Positions 52,729 to 61,653 are shown, numbered from the stretch's first letter. The stretch: 64,000 nt of DNA from CAYOSF01 sp964406605 (GCA_964406605.1 CAYOSF010000012.1:97049-161048); one strand, 5' to 3'. A program made the numbers and translations. The notes: generated from the sequence alone by a model not told the origin.

Positions 52729-54024
52729 CTAGTCCCGGACCTCCGGGCGCTCCAGGATGTTGACGGTAATGTAGGTGCCGGTGCCCGCATGGCTGTGGAT
52801 GAGGCCCCGCTTCGCATTCGGGATCTGGATCTTGGAGCCGTCGATGCCGGCGTCGGCGTCCGAACAGTGTTCGGCCATCCGCCCCTGGAGCTGCCAGACC
52901 GCGAACACTCCCTGCATGATGCCCGTGGCGCCCACCGGATGCCCGCAGGCGATGAGACCGCCAGAGGGGTTCACAGGCATCTTCCCGTCCATGTAGGAAT
53001 GGCCTTCTTCGATGAACTTGCCACCCTCGCCGTAGAGCGCGAACCCAACGTCCTCCGTGGTCTGCAGCTCGCTGGAGGCGTAGGCGTCGTGCACCTCCGC
53101 GAAGTCCAACTGCCCCATGGGATCGGTAATGCCTGCCATGGCGTAGGCCTGCCTGGCAGCCTCTCGGCCCGCGCGGAATGAACCCACACCGGGCCACCGG
53201 CCCTTGATGTAGTCGTAGGTGGACGGTTCCTGGCCCGGTAGAGGAATCACGTCGCCGCGGGGACGGTCGCCCAGGCGCATGGTGTCGGTGCCGCAGCCCA
53301 GGCCGGTGATCACTACGTAGTCGCCATCGGGGCGCAGGCGCTTCGCCCACTCCTCAGTGCAGAGGATGAGGCAGGCGGCGCCGTCGCTCATCACGCAAAC
53401 CATCGGGCGCGTGATGGGCGTGGCGATCATCGGCGCGTTGAGGACGCCTTCGACCGTCCAGCGCTCGTGCTTCTGCGCCCACCGATTGTGGAAGGCGTTG
53501 TCGTAGTTCTTGACGGCGATCTTGGCCATCTGCTCGGCGGTCGTCCCGAACTCGTGCATATGCCGTTGGGCCATGGTCGCGTAGTAACCGGAGTAGAACC
53601 CGCCGACCGGGAAGTCGAAGTCGGTATCCGAGGCCAGCGCGATGAACTCGTTGCCTTTTTCCGTGCTCACCTCCCCCATCTTCTCGAAACCGTACACCAG
53701 GCACACGTCAGAGAGGCCGGATGCGACGTCCATGTATCCCGCCCGGACGCCCAGACCCCCGGTCGCCCCACCCCCCTCGATGCGCATGCTGGGCCGGGGG
53801 CACAACGCCAGGTAGTCCTGCGTGACCGAGTCGAACAGGAGCTGGCCATTGAAGTGGTCCGAGAAGTACGTGCAGATGGTGCTTTGGATGTCCTGCAACT
53901 CCAGTCGGCCGTTCAGATCGTGCAGGGCGTAGTCCAAGGCGTCCTTGCACATGGCCTCCTGGGTGAGCAGATTCGCCTTGGCGAACTTGGTGATCCCTCC
54001 TGAGACGATGCAGACCTTTCGCAT
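52729..54024 (-). CDS. Thiolase-like protein lacking the nucleophilic Cys
   Basis: 431-aa SCP-x-type thiolase fold. At the nucleophile block, where the homolog at 40846 has NNNCATGSS, this protein reads EGGGATGGLG: Gly replaces Cys. VHDAYASSEL and CGHPVGATG (His conserved) remain. It is co-directional with and directly before a DUF35 gene, the same pairing as at 19089-20686 but in reverse order. A carrier or non-thiolytic acyl-CoA role is likely; function unknown. Confidence 0.85.
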   Translation of the reverse strand: MRKVCIVSGGITKFAKANLLTQEAMCKDALDYALHDLNGRLELQDIQSTICTYFSDHFNGQLLFDSVTQDYLALCPRPSMRIEGGGATGGLGVRAGYMDVASGLSDVCLVYGFEKMGEVSTEKGNEFIALASDTDFDFPVGGFYSGYYATMAQRHMHEFGTTAEQMAKIAVKNYDNAFHNRWAQKHERWTVEGVLNAPMIATPITRPMVCVMSDGAACLILCTEEWAKRLRPDGDYVVITGLGCGTDTMRLGDRPRGDVIPLPGQEPSTYDYIKGRWPGVGSFRAGREAARQAYAMAGITDPMGQLDFAEVHDAYASSELQTTEDVGFALYGEGGKFIEEGHSYMDGKMPVNPSGGLIACGHPVGATGIMQGVFAVWQLQGRMAEHCSDADAGIDGSKIQIPNAKRGLIHSHAGTGTYITVNILERPEVRD

Positions 54025-54267
54025 ACAGTTACTACTCCTTGCGTGATGATGGGATTCCCCTGGTCAGGGATACTAGCCGAACCATGATAGCAGCCGACGT
54101 TGGGGGAAACCCAGGGCCGGCCTTTGACCCGTCGGGCACAGCGTGGTCTTCCCGGCCGCGCGTCGCTTGATTCATCGATACGTGCGCCCGGCTCGAACTC
54201 GTTGCTTTGACCTCCGTCAGTGAATGCACAATACTCTAGTCGTTCAGCGGGTAGGAGGCAGCTCACT

Positions 54268-54464
54268 GTGACGCAAGAACTCCCCGAAGGGACCGTCACC
54301 ATCCTGTTCACGGACGTCGTTGGCTCCACGGAGCTGCCCAATCGCCTAGCTGCCCAACTGACGGGGCCGCCGGCCGGTTCCTCACTCAGGCCGTCACCAT
54401 GTACCGTGACATCGGCATGCCGAAGCACGCGAAGACGGCGGAGCAGATGCTGGGGAAGGCATAG
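54268..54464 (+). pseudogene. Remnant of a class III adenylate cyclase-type regulator, internally deleted
   Basis: The GTG at 54268, with GGAGG upstream, begins a fragment ELPEGTVTILFTDVVGSTEL that is the usual start of a guanylate/adenylate cyclase catalytic domain in large AC-ATPase regulators. About 35 codons later a different frame reads YRDIGMPKHAKTAEQMLGKA followed by TAG, a typical far C-terminus of the same kind of protein. The whole middle (ATPase and TPR region) is missing. This is a deletion relic, not a functional gene. Confidence 0.75.
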
Positions 54465-54479
54465 GTCAGGGAGGCACAC

Positions 54480-55253
54480 ATGAATCGACCAGGAAGCGCT
54501 AGGAGCGACGAGGGCGTTGTGAAGCGCCGTGGCCTGATCCTGCTTCGCCTGGCCGTCTACTCGATCGCTGGAGCCGCGTTGGTCGCAATCGCGACCGCCT
54601 GTGGAGGCGGGGGAGAGGCCGAGCCGGCTTCCACGGCCACAGCGGAGGCTTCGCCCACGGCGGCAGAAGTGCCGACTCCCGAGCCAACGGCTGCGGCAGA
54701 ACCGACCGCCAGTGTCGAGCCCACGCCGGAGGTGGTGGACGAGCATCCGGGTTGGCTGACGTACACGAACGACGTCTACGGCTACGAGTTCCGCTACCCG
54801 CCGGGGGCCACGGTTGCCGAGGCCGAGGAGGTGGCCTTCTCCATCTCGCCGGATGAAGCGGCGGACGGCGTGACCATCCATGACGTGTACGAGATGTACA
54901 CAGGAAAGATATGCGTCCAAGTGGACTACGATCTCGGCTACGTCACGATATCCGCTCCAGCCAACGAAGGCTTTCGATACGTCATCTGCGGCAGGACCGG
55001 CCGCGCATACGAGGGCCCCGACCGAGAGGAACCGCTGATCATAGACGGGACGACCTACACCGCCCAGGGGTTCGAGGAACAGGGGCCGGGAGACACGCTG
55101 CCTCTCCACAACGAGATGCTCACGGTGCAACTGGCCGACGGGACCAGAATCGAGTACGGGCCGAAGCCCATCGAGACGGCCACGTTTGCGGACTACCTCG
55201 CGATGAGGGACGATCTGCTGGGAATCGTGCAGTCCTATCACGCAATACCGTAG
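54480..55253 (+). CDS. Lipoprotein of unknown function
   Basis: 257 aa. The signal peptide ends in lipobox IATAC and is followed by a Glu/Pro/Thr/Ala-rich linker (PTAAEVPTPEPTAAAEPTAS). A single globular domain of ~150 residues follows, with WLTYTNDVYGYEFRYPPGA, a pattern seen in small PsbP-like/DUF1795-type exported proteins. The GGGAGG before the ATG lies inside the end of the upstream pseudogene. No enzymatic motifs seen. Confidence 0.7.
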   Translation: MNRPGSARSDEGVVKRRGLILLRLAVYSIAGAALVAIATACGGGGEAEPASTATAEASPTAAEVPTPEPTAAAEPTASVEPTPEVVDEHPGWLTYTNDVYGYEFRYPPGATVAEAEEVAFSISPDEAADGVTIHDVYEMYTGKICVQVDYDLGYVTISAPANEGFRYVICGRTGRAYEGPDREEPLIIDGTTYTAQGFEEQGPGDTLPLHNEMLTVQLADGTRIEYGPKPIETATFADYLAMRDDLLGIVQSYHAIP

Positions 55254-55379
55254 GGCCGTCGCCCGGCCACCGGCCTGGACTTCCGACCACGCGCCCGGAC
55301 CGAGGCGGGGGTGGAGGAGCGTGCGGGTCGCAGAATGGAGACGAACGGCCTAGAGGAGCCGGAGGTCGAGGAGGACACG

Positions 55380-56795
55380 ATGTCGATCGAAGCCGTCCAT
55401 CGCCATATCGAGGAGCACAAAGCGGCGCACGTCGCGAAGATACAGGAGTTCCTGCGCCAACCCTCCGTCTCAGCGGAGAACCTCGGCGTGCGGGAATGCG
55501 CTGAACTGCTGGCCGGCTACTACCGTGATCTCGGCTGCGAAGAGGCGGAGCTAGTGCCCACGGACGGCCACCCAGGCGTCTGGGCCCACTACGACGTCGG
55601 CGCCCCAAAGACGATCGTCAACTACTGCATGTACGACACGCAGCCGGTGGCCGGCGAGGCCTGGACCCACCCTCCCTTCGAGGCCCAGCTCGCGGACCTG
55701 CCTCCCTACGGGCAGGCCATCATCGCCCGGGGAGCGGTCAACAGCAAGGGACCCTATCGAGCGTGGCTGAACGCCCTGGAGAGCATCATCGCGGTCGAGG
55801 GAAGGCTGCCCGTGAACATGATGTTCACGGCCGAAGGCGAGGAGGAGCTGGGCAGCCCTCACTTCCCGCAGATCATCAACGCGTACGTCGACCGCCTGAA
55901 GGGCGCCGACGCCGTCCTGAACTGCGGGACCTCCCAGGACGTGGAGGGAAAGGTGCGAATGTCCCTCGGCGTGAAGGGCATCGTGTACATGGAGCTGGAA
56001 TGCTCTGGGCAGGCGTGGGGACGCGGCCCGCGTGAATACGACATCCATTCCTCGATGAAGGCGGTGACCGACAGCCCCGTCTGGCGGCTCCTTCACGCCC
56101 TCGACTCCATGACCGGCCCCGACGGCAACAGCATCAGCATCGAGGGGTTCTACGACAAGGTCGCCGAGCCTTCGCCCGATGACTTGGAGCTGATCGATGA
56201 GCTGGCGGATCAGTTCGACGACTCGGCCTGGAAGGAGGTCTTCAAGGTCGACCGCTGGATCGACGACGTGTCGGGCCGCGACCTCCTGATGAAGTACTTC
56301 TACTCGACCACCCTGAACATCGATGGCATCTGGGGCGGCTACACGGGCCCCGGCACCAAGACGGTCCTTCCCTACAAGGTCACGGCCAAGGCGGACGTCC
56401 GTCTGGTGCCGGACCAGGAATCGAAGGACATCCTGCCGCTGATCAGGCGGCACTTGGACGACCGCGGCTACCAAGACATCGAGGTGAGGAAGCTGTCCGG
56501 CTACGAATGGTCCAAGACCAGCGTCAAGGAGCCGGTGGTGCAGGCCGTGCTGGGAGTGTACAAGCGGTACGGCGTGCCCGTGCAGGTGTGGCCTCACATC
56601 GGAGGAAGCGCCCCATACTACCTCTACACCCGTGGTCCCCTGAACCTGCCGATGGCCTCCGGCGGTCTGGGCCATGGAGGGAGAGCGCACAGCCCCGACG
56701 AGTACCTGGTCATCGACGGCAACGACAGGGTTGCCGGGCTGGTCGAGACGGAGAAGTCCTTTGTGGACATTCTCTACGCTTATGCGGAGGCGTGA
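55380..56795 (+). CDS. M20 peptidase-fold protein with altered metal ligands
   Basis: 471 aa, M20/M25/M40 dipeptidase-type fold with catalytic and dimerisation domains. The expected HxDxQP block reads MYDTQPV (His to Met) and the bridging Asp of GRGxxDxKG is Asn (ARGAVNSKG). EGEEELGSP, DIHSS and the C-terminal GHGGRAHSPDE remain. The metal centre may thus be altered or mononuclear, or the protein inactive. GAGGAGG before ATG 55380 fixes the start; an earlier frame to 55311 is not needed. Confidence 0.82.
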   Translation: MSIEAVHRHIEEHKAAHVAKIQEFLRQPSVSAENLGVRECAELLAGYYRDLGCEEAELVPTDGHPGVWAHYDVGAPKTIVNYCMYDTQPVAGEAWTHPPFEAQLADLPPYGQAIIARGAVNSKGPYRAWLNALESIIAVEGRLPVNMMFTAEGEEELGSPHFPQIINAYVDRLKGADAVLNCGTSQDVEGKVRMSLGVKGIVYMELECSGQAWGRGPREYDIHSSMKAVTDSPVWRLLHALDSMTGPDGNSISIEGFYDKVAEPSPDDLELIDELADQFDDSAWKEVFKVDRWIDDVSGRDLLMKYFYSTTLNIDGIWGGYTGPGTKTVLPYKVTAKADVRLVPDQESKDILPLIRRHLDDRGYQDIEVRKLSGYEWSKTSVKEPVVQAVLGVYKRYGVPVQVWPHIGGSAPYYLYTRGPLNLPMASGGLGHGGRAHSPDEYLVIDGNDRVAGLVETEKSFVDILYAYAEA

Positions 56796-56823
56796 GCGGA
56801 CTGTGCAGGCTGAGACGGCGCCG

Positions 56824-57696
56824 CTATAGGTGCTGCCCGTACCAGTCCAACGCCTCCCGCACGGATCGCTCGAACGGGTCGCCGCTGTAGATATCGTAGT
56901 GGCGGATGCCCTCGATGACGACGAGCTTCTTCGGGTCGCCCGCCTTGGCGTAGACGGAGCGGAACTCGTCCGGCGGCGTCGGCACGTCGTGTTCGGCGGC
57001 GATGAGCAACAGCGCGCGCGGGGCTATGCGATGAACCACGTCCTCCGGCCGGTACTCGAGCGTCGCCTCCGCGGTCTCGAGCGGTATCTGCGTCTTGAGT
57101 CCCGGCAGCTCCTTCATGGCCTCCTCGAAGAAGGCCTTGGAGTCAGCGTCGTTGAGGATCATGAAGGGGTCGACCATGGTGCTCTCGCCGGTGAGGACTC
57201 GCTTCTTTCGCTCGTTTGCGATCATCTCCCGGATGGGCGCGGTCTCCTCCGGCGGGCGGCTGGACATCCCGCGACCGCCGTCGCCGAAGCCGACCTGGGC
57301 GACGACGCACTTCGCCCGTTCGTCGATGCCGGCGACCTGGACCACGTTGGCGCCGCCGTAGCTGGTCCCCCAGAGACCGATGCGCTCCGGGTCGACCTCG
57401 TCGAGCGTCTCCATGAAGGTGATGCTGTTGCGGATGTCGCGCACCTGCTCTACGGGGATGAGGCGGCCGCGCCGGCCTTCGCTCTCCCCGAAGCCGCGGT
57501 AGTCGAAGGCGAGGGCGACGTAGCCCTCGGCGGCGAAGCGACGGGCGTAGTCCGGGAGGATGAGCTCCTTGATGCCAGTGAAGCCGTGGCAGAGCACGAT
57601 CCCGGGCAGGCGGCGGTCCCGCCCGGCGCCGTCCGGCGCGTACACGACGGCGCTCATCTTGACGCTCTCCGAGTAGTAGCTGACCTGTCGTTCCAT
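56824..57696 (-). CDS. Alpha/beta hydrolase (dienelactone hydrolase/acylpeptidase-like)
   Basis: 290 aa. The oxyanion region is LCHGFTGIKE, the nucleophile elbow GTSYGG and the His near the C-terminus IRHYDIYSG. It resembles BAAT/S9-like esterases in which a cap inserts after the elbow. Substrate unknown. ATG 57696 follows GGAGAGGG; the stop is 28 bases from the convergent M20 stop. It is likely cytoplasmic. Confidence 0.87.
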   Translation of the reverse strand: MERQVSYYSESVKMSAVVYAPDGAGRDRRLPGIVLCHGFTGIKELILPDYARRFAAEGYVALAFDYRGFGESEGRRGRLIPVEQVRDIRNSITFMETLDEVDPERIGLWGTSYGGANVVQVAGIDERAKCVVAQVGFGDGGRGMSSRPPEETAPIREMIANERKKRVLTGESTMVDPFMILNDADSKAFFEEAMKELPGLKTQIPLETAEATLEYRPEDVVHRIAPRALLLIAAEHDVPTPPDEFRSVYAKAGDPKKLVVIEGIRHYDIYSGDPFERSVREALDWYGQHL

Positions 57697-57976
57697 GGGG
57701 TTTCCCTCTCCTGCTAGCGGCGGCACGTGACCTGTCCGACGATACTACGCGCAACAGACGGTGGCAACAAGGCGGTCGGCCGCCGCGCGATCCGGAGCAG
57801 GGGCCACGACCTGCTCCCAGGAGGTGACATGGGAGGCTTTTTCGAGGGTCCAGCAGGGCGCGGCCCAAGGCGGGTGTTGATTGTCTTCTTCGCGGTAGCA
57901 CGTTCCGTATCTGCTGGGTGCATTCTCCAAGGCGTCCGTTTAATAGTTTGGTGCGGTTGGAGGCGATGGCGAGGCT

Positions 57977-58003
57977 GGGGCGCCCACAGGGGGGCGCCCC
58001 TAC
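57977..58003 (-). repeat. REP-like palindrome
   Basis: GGGCGCCC...GGGCGCCC stem followed by CTAC on the plus strand, so read on the minus strand it begins GTAG. Confidence 0.55.
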
Positions 58004-58113
58004 GATGCCGCTGGCAGGTGGCGCGGCGAATTCGTTTCGCAGAATCATGATTTGTCTGGGTACCCGTAGTCGCATTTCGTATCTGGCGTCGGTTGCCGGA
58101 CGTACGCAAGGCA

Positions 58114-58138
58114 GGGCACCCACGAGAGGTGCCCCTAC
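58114..58138 (-). repeat. REP-like palindrome
   Basis: Stem GGGCACC/GGTGCCC followed by CTAC; reads GTAG-headed on the minus strand. Confidence 0.55.
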
Positions 58139-58233
58139 AAGGTCGGTTGTACGGACCCAGGATACGGCGGGGGCGGGAGAGCGCGAAGGGGCGGGTGGCA
58201 CTGGGGGGCGGCAGCGCATCCGCGCGGGAGGAA

Positions 58234-58258
58234 GGGCGGGTTTCGGACCCGCCCCTAC
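58234..58258 (-). repeat. REP-like palindrome
   Basis: Stem GGGCGGGT/ACCCGCCC followed by CTAC; part of the 132-bp duplicated segment. Confidence 0.6.
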
Positions 58259-58368
58259 GCTGCGGCGGGGGCGGGAACCCCAACGCGCATGGAATACGCC
58301 GCGGCCGGAAGTGCGCGAGGGGTTGCCGGGTCCTGGGGGCGCACAGCCGTGCGCCCCTACGCGGGTGG
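58237..58368 (+). repeat. 132-bp duplicated segment, copy A
   Basis: Matches 58766-58897 at 131 of 132 positions by eye (one C/T difference). Each copy carries two REP-like palindromes, so the pair looks like a BIME-type unit duplicated recently. Confidence 0.85.
58335..58360 (-). repeat. REP-like palindrome
   Basis: Stem GGGCGCAC/GTGCGCCC followed by CTAC; part of the 132-bp duplicated segment. Confidence 0.6.
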
Positions 58369-58539
58369 CCGGGCGAGAGGGCGGATCGCCATGCGACACA
58401 GCTAGGCGCGGACCGGACCGACCTAAATGTCCGTCCCTACGAGGGGATCGGTCAGGGAGGAAAGCAGGTGGCGACCTGAAAGTCGCTGCTACGGAGCTCC
58501 CCATCAATCGTGGACCGCGCCCACGAGGGCGTCCTGGAG

Positions 58540-58600
58540 GGGGAGGGGGCAGACCCACCCCAGCCTGAAAGGCTGGGGTATAGTGGGCTGATGGGCGAGG
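58540..58600 (+). repeat. Second palindrome family, copy 1
   Basis: Hairpin CCCCAGCCT-GAA-AGGCTGGGG preceded by GGGGGCAGACCCA and followed by an ATAG.GGGCTG tail. Other copies are at 58681, 60341 and 63868. Confidence 0.65.
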
Positions 58601-58680
58601 GCGCATCGCGATGCGACACAGCCACGCGCGGACCGAACCGACCCAAGGGTCCGTCCCTACGAGGTCGTCGGCGGGGATAG

Positions 58681-58741
58681 AGGGGGCAGACCCACCCCAG
58701 CCTGAAAGGCTGGGGCATAGCGGGCTGTTTGGGCGAGGGCG
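58681..58741 (+). repeat. Second palindrome family, copy 2
   Basis: Same hairpin and flanks as at 58540, with C for T in the CATAG tail. Confidence 0.65.
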
Positions 58742-58765
58742 CCGGCGGGGGGAGAGGAGGAAGAA

Positions 58766-58897
58766 CGGGTTTCGGACCCGCCCCTACGCTGCGGCGGGGG
58801 CGGGAACCCCAACGCGCATGGAATACGCCGCGGCCGGAAGTGCGCGAGGGGTTGCCGGGTTCTGGGGGCGCACAGCCGTGCGCCCCTACGCGGGTGG
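58766..58897 (+). repeat. 132-bp duplicated segment, copy B
   Basis: Copy of 58237-58368, differing at one position. It has its own REP-like palindromes at about 58764-58787 and 58864-58889. Confidence 0.85.
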
Positions 58898-59030
58898 TGG
58901 CGCTGTGCCACCCCTGTTCGCGTGCAGATGGCCCCCGGGCACACGGGCGGATAGTGGATCGCGGGCGCACCCGGGTGAAGCGCTGGTGGCCCTCCACGCA
59001 TACGGTGACGCGGGCCGATGATTGAAGTAT

Positions 59031-59038
59031 GTTATACT
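59031..59038 (+). promoter_or_regulatory. Extended -10 promoter
   Basis: TGT-TATACT (an extended -10 with TG in the -15/-14 region) lies 45 bases before the ATG of the small protein that follows. The surrounding 30 bases are AT-rich. Confidence 0.5.
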
Positions 59039-59082
59039 AATTATAGGCAGCAGCCCATACTAACATCGAGGAGGAAGATAAC

Positions 59083-59412
59083 ATGGCTAGGTTGTTCATC
59101 AAGGGCCACTTGAAGGATTTCGACATCTGGAAGCCGATCTTCGACGAGCTTGAGCCGACCCGCAAAGCGTACGGCATCAGCGGCCACAGGCTCTACCGCG
59201 GGACTGACGATCCCAACGACATCACCATCACGTTTGAGGCGGGGGACCTGGAGCGGGCCAAGGCGTTCGCTGCCTCCGAAGACCTGCGGTCCGCGATGGC
59301 ACGAGCTGGGGTTGAGAGGCCGCCGGAGTTCTGGTACGCGGAGGACATCGAGCAGAAGCGATACTCGAAGTCTACGGCTGAGGCCGAAGAGCGCGTGACT
59401 GCTGCGACCTAG
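59083..59412 (+). CDS. Small ABM/ferredoxin-like fold protein
   Basis: 109 aa resembling antibiotic-biosynthesis-monooxygenase/Dabb-like dimeric barrels. It opens RLFIKGHLKDFDIWKPIFDE and has the pattern HRLYRGTDDPNDITITFEAGD and AKAFAASEDLRSAMARAGV. Proteins of this kind act as small oxygenases or have no known activity. GAGGAGG ten bases before the ATG and an extended -10 box support a separate transcript. Confidence 0.65.
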   Translation: MARLFIKGHLKDFDIWKPIFDELEPTRKAYGISGHRLYRGTDDPNDITITFEAGDLERAKAFAASEDLRSAMARAGVERPPEFWYAEDIEQKRYSKSTAEAEERVTAAT

Positions 59413-59717
59413 GGCCGTGGCCACCGGCCGCGAACGGCAGCGTCGCCGAGGGCGGCGATCACACAGCCGGCTCTGACACTGCCGGCTGGGAGCGCGGGGT
59501 GCCGTCGGGCCCGCTAGGGCGCTGAAGCCCAAATGGTCGCTGTTTCGCAGCAGTATGGGCCAGACGACGCGCCATCGCAAGGAGAGCGCCGTTGAGGCGT
59601 CGGCCGGGAAGCGGCCGGAGCATCCGAGTGCCGCCGACGGCTCACGCCGTGCTGTAGAGATGGGGGGACGCTTGCCTTGGCGGCGCACACTCCGCCCAAC
59701 AGATTGGAGACAAGTCT
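59413..59717. other. Intergenic stretch with a hairpin
   Basis: CAGCCGGC (59464-59471) pairs perfectly with GCCGGCTG (59481-59488) over a 9-base loop, about 50 bases after the preceding stop. No T-run. Otherwise nothing is recognised. Confidence 0.4.
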
Positions 59718-60287
59718 ATGAACAGACCGGAAGGCATCGAACATCATGCCAGTTCGGTCGTAGGCGATCACGGCGGGCCGACCAGCATCACCTCGCTAGT
59801 TGCCGACCTGGCTAGTCAGGACGGACGCGCGCGTGCGACCGCCCGGGGGGCCCTGGCGGCAATCGGTCCACCGGCCATCGCTCCCTTGACCGACGCACTG
59901 GCAGACTCGAGGGTACAGGTGAGGTGGGAGGCGGTCAAAGCGCTAGGCGAGATCCTAGATCCGGCGGCAGCCCCAGCGCTGGTGGAAGCCCTGCGAGACG
60001 CACAATCCGGTGTCCGATGGCTGGCCGCCGAGGGATTGATCGCCCTCGGGCCCAACGGGTTGGAGCCGTTGCTGCAGGCGCTGGTCAAGCACTCTGATTC
60101 TACATTGCTGCGGCAGAGTGCCCACCACGTGCTCCATGACTTAGCCAGAGGGAACGTTGAGAAGGTCGCCAGACCGGTCTTGACTGCGCTGGAGGACGTC
60201 GAGCCGTCGCTGGAGGTGCCGTGGGCGGCAGAGACCGCGCTGGATGCGCTGGCAAAGGTCAGTTTGGCCGGCCGCGGTACACGATAG
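59718..60287 (+). CDS. HEAT-repeat (PBS-lyase-type) protein
   Basis: 189 aa made of helical repeats of about 31 residues (ARATARGALAAIGPPAIAPLTDAL, VRWEAVKALGEILDPAAAPALVEAL, VRWLAAEGLIALGPNGLEPLLQAL). Such repeats act as protein-binding scaffolds and, in PBS-lyase relatives, as chromophore lyases; no such role is implied here. The start is the first ATG, without a strong ribosome site. Confidence 0.8.
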   Translation: MNRPEGIEHHASSVVGDHGGPTSITSLVADLASQDGRARATARGALAAIGPPAIAPLTDALADSRVQVRWEAVKALGEILDPAAAPALVEALRDAQSGVRWLAAEGLIALGPNGLEPLLQALVKHSDSTLLRQSAHHVLHDLARGNVEKVARPVLTALEDVEPSLEVPWAAETALDALAKVSLAGRGTR

Positions 60288-60340
60288 GCACCCAGGACTT
60301 GGTCGACGGGCACGGCTATTCAAGGGCGTCCTGGAGGGAG

Positions 60341-60473
60341 AGGGGGCAGACCCACCCCAGCCTGAAAGGCTGGGGCATAGTGGGCTGATGGGCGAGGGCG
60401 CATCGCGATGCGCCCCTACGAGGTCGTCAGGCGGGGATAGAGGGAGAAGGGCGGGTTAGAAACCCGCCCCTAC
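60341..60473. repeat. REP-like cluster: second palindrome family copy 3 plus two GTAG-type palindromes
   Basis: A copy of the CCCCAGCCT-type hairpin element (60341-60398) is followed by GGCGCATCGCGATGCGCC (to CTAC at 60419) and GGGCGGGTT-AGA-AACCCGCCC (to CTAC at 60473). The second stem differs from that at 58234 but keeps pairing, as expected of a selected hairpin. Confidence 0.65.
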
Positions 60474-60543
60474 GGCTGCGGGCGATTGGCGCCGGGAGCT
60501 CGCGCGCCCGGCCCTTCCCTTCAGGACAGCCCGGCCTGAGGGG

Positions 60544-61653
60544 CTAGGCCAGCATCTTGGGAACGTCTCTGAGGATGGCCTCGGCCTCCGAGACGATCTG
60601 CTGCACCATATCGCCGACCTTTGGCATGTCGTTGATGCGCTGGGCCACTTCGCCGGCGGCCAGCATCGCTTTCTCCTTGTCCCCTTCGTAGACGGCTTTG
60701 AGTGACTCAAGCTCGTACTGGATCAGGGACAGGTCTATGGTGGTGAAGTCATCCGGGGTGCCGAGGAAGACGCCGGGCGATTTCTTGAGGGTGTTCTCGG
60801 CATGTTCGATGCTGCGGGGCGTCTTCAGCCAGCGGGCAGGGCCGACAAAGCCTCGCGCCACGAGCGTTCCCCTGTCGCCGGCATCCACAACTCCCTCCTT
60901 CCAGATCTGGTGGAAGTCGCTCTCCTGGGTGGCCAGGAAGCGCGTGCCCATCTGCGCGCCGTCCGCGCCCAGGACGAGGGCCGCCGCGAGGGTCTTGCCA
61001 TCGGCGAAACCGCCGGCGCCGGCAACCAGGGTATCCTTGTCCGACACCGCTTCCACCACGGCCGGAAGCAGGATCATGGAGTGGACCGGCTCCCAGGATG
61101 TGTGGAACCCGCCTTCATGGCCGGAGGCCACGATGACGTCAACACCGGCCTTCTTGCAGCGCAGAGCCGCCTTGACGGAGGGGACAACGTGCATCCAGGT
61201 GAACCCCGCTCCCTTGATCTTCTCCTCCCAGCCCAGGGGGTCGCCGGCCGACGTGAAGATCACCTTGAAGTGCTGCTTGATGTCCGGGTTCTCCTCACAC
61301 ACCCTGATGGCGGTATCGATGATGGTCTGCGCGCCGGGGCGCATTTCCGCCGAGACCATGACGTTGATGCCGTAGACGCCGCCCTGATCCTTGACCAGGT
61401 TGTAGGTGCGCTTCAGCGCCTTCTCGAGGACGGTGGGCGTGTCGTCGTCGTAGTTGGCGCCGGCGGTGTCTACCCAGGCCTTGTAGACCCAGGGCTGGGT
61501 CTGGCTGTCAAGGATGCCGCTGGTGGAAAGCAGCCCCAGGACGCCAGCGTTGGCCGCGGCGACTCCCAGGTTGTTGTTGCTGAAAGGTCCCATCCCGGCC
61601 TGGATGATGGGATGCTTAATTCCGATCAGGTCACACAGTCTCGATTTGATCAT
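60544..61653 (-). CDS. Nitronate monooxygenase-family flavoprotein
   Basis: 369-aa FMN TIM-barrel protein (NMO/2-nitropropane dioxygenase, also enoyl reductase-like FabK). HPIIQAGMGPFSNNNLG opens the barrel. The phosphate and flavin loops include ASGHEGGFH, AGAGGFADG, and GADGAQMGTRFLATQES. It probably detoxifies alkyl nitronates; the group is broad and the substrate uncertain. ATG 61653 follows AAAGGAG. Confidence 0.88.
   Translation of the reverse strand: MIKSRLCDLIGIKHPIIQAGMGPFSNNNLGVAAANAGVLGLLSTSGILDSQTQPWVYKAWVDTAGANYDDDTPTVLEKALKRTYNLVKDQGGVYGINVMVSAEMRPGAQTIIDTAIRVCEENPDIKQHFKVIFTSAGDPLGWEEKIKGAGFTWMHVVPSVKAALRCKKAGVDVIVASGHEGGFHTSWEPVHSMILLPAVVEAVSDKDTLVAGAGGFADGKTLAAALVLGADGAQMGTRFLATQESDFHQIWKEGVVDAGDRGTLVARGFVGPARWLKTPRSIEHAENTLKKSPGVFLGTPDDFTTIDLSLIQYELESLKAVYEGDKEKAMLAAGEVAQRINDMPKVGDMVQQIVSEAEAILRDVPKMLA

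Larger units (their letters stand above)
57697..59082. other. 1.4-kb non-coding field of REP-like palindromes
   Basis: No convincing gene. It contains about eight palindromes of the type GTAG + G/C-rich hairpin (read on the minus strand; CTAC on the plus strand), two copies of a second palindrome family, and a direct duplication of 132 bp. The individual elements are listed below. No RAYT transposase gene is in the window. Confidence 0.7.

Noticed and set aside
57830..58050. Small ORF with an AGGAGGTGAC ribosome site (MGGFFEGPAGRG...)
   Set aside because: The translation becomes Trp/Arg-rich and runs into REP-like repeats; coding not supported.
58100..60480. CRISPR array
   Set aside because: The repeats are palindromes of unequal spacing without uniform repeat-spacer structure, and no cas gene is present.
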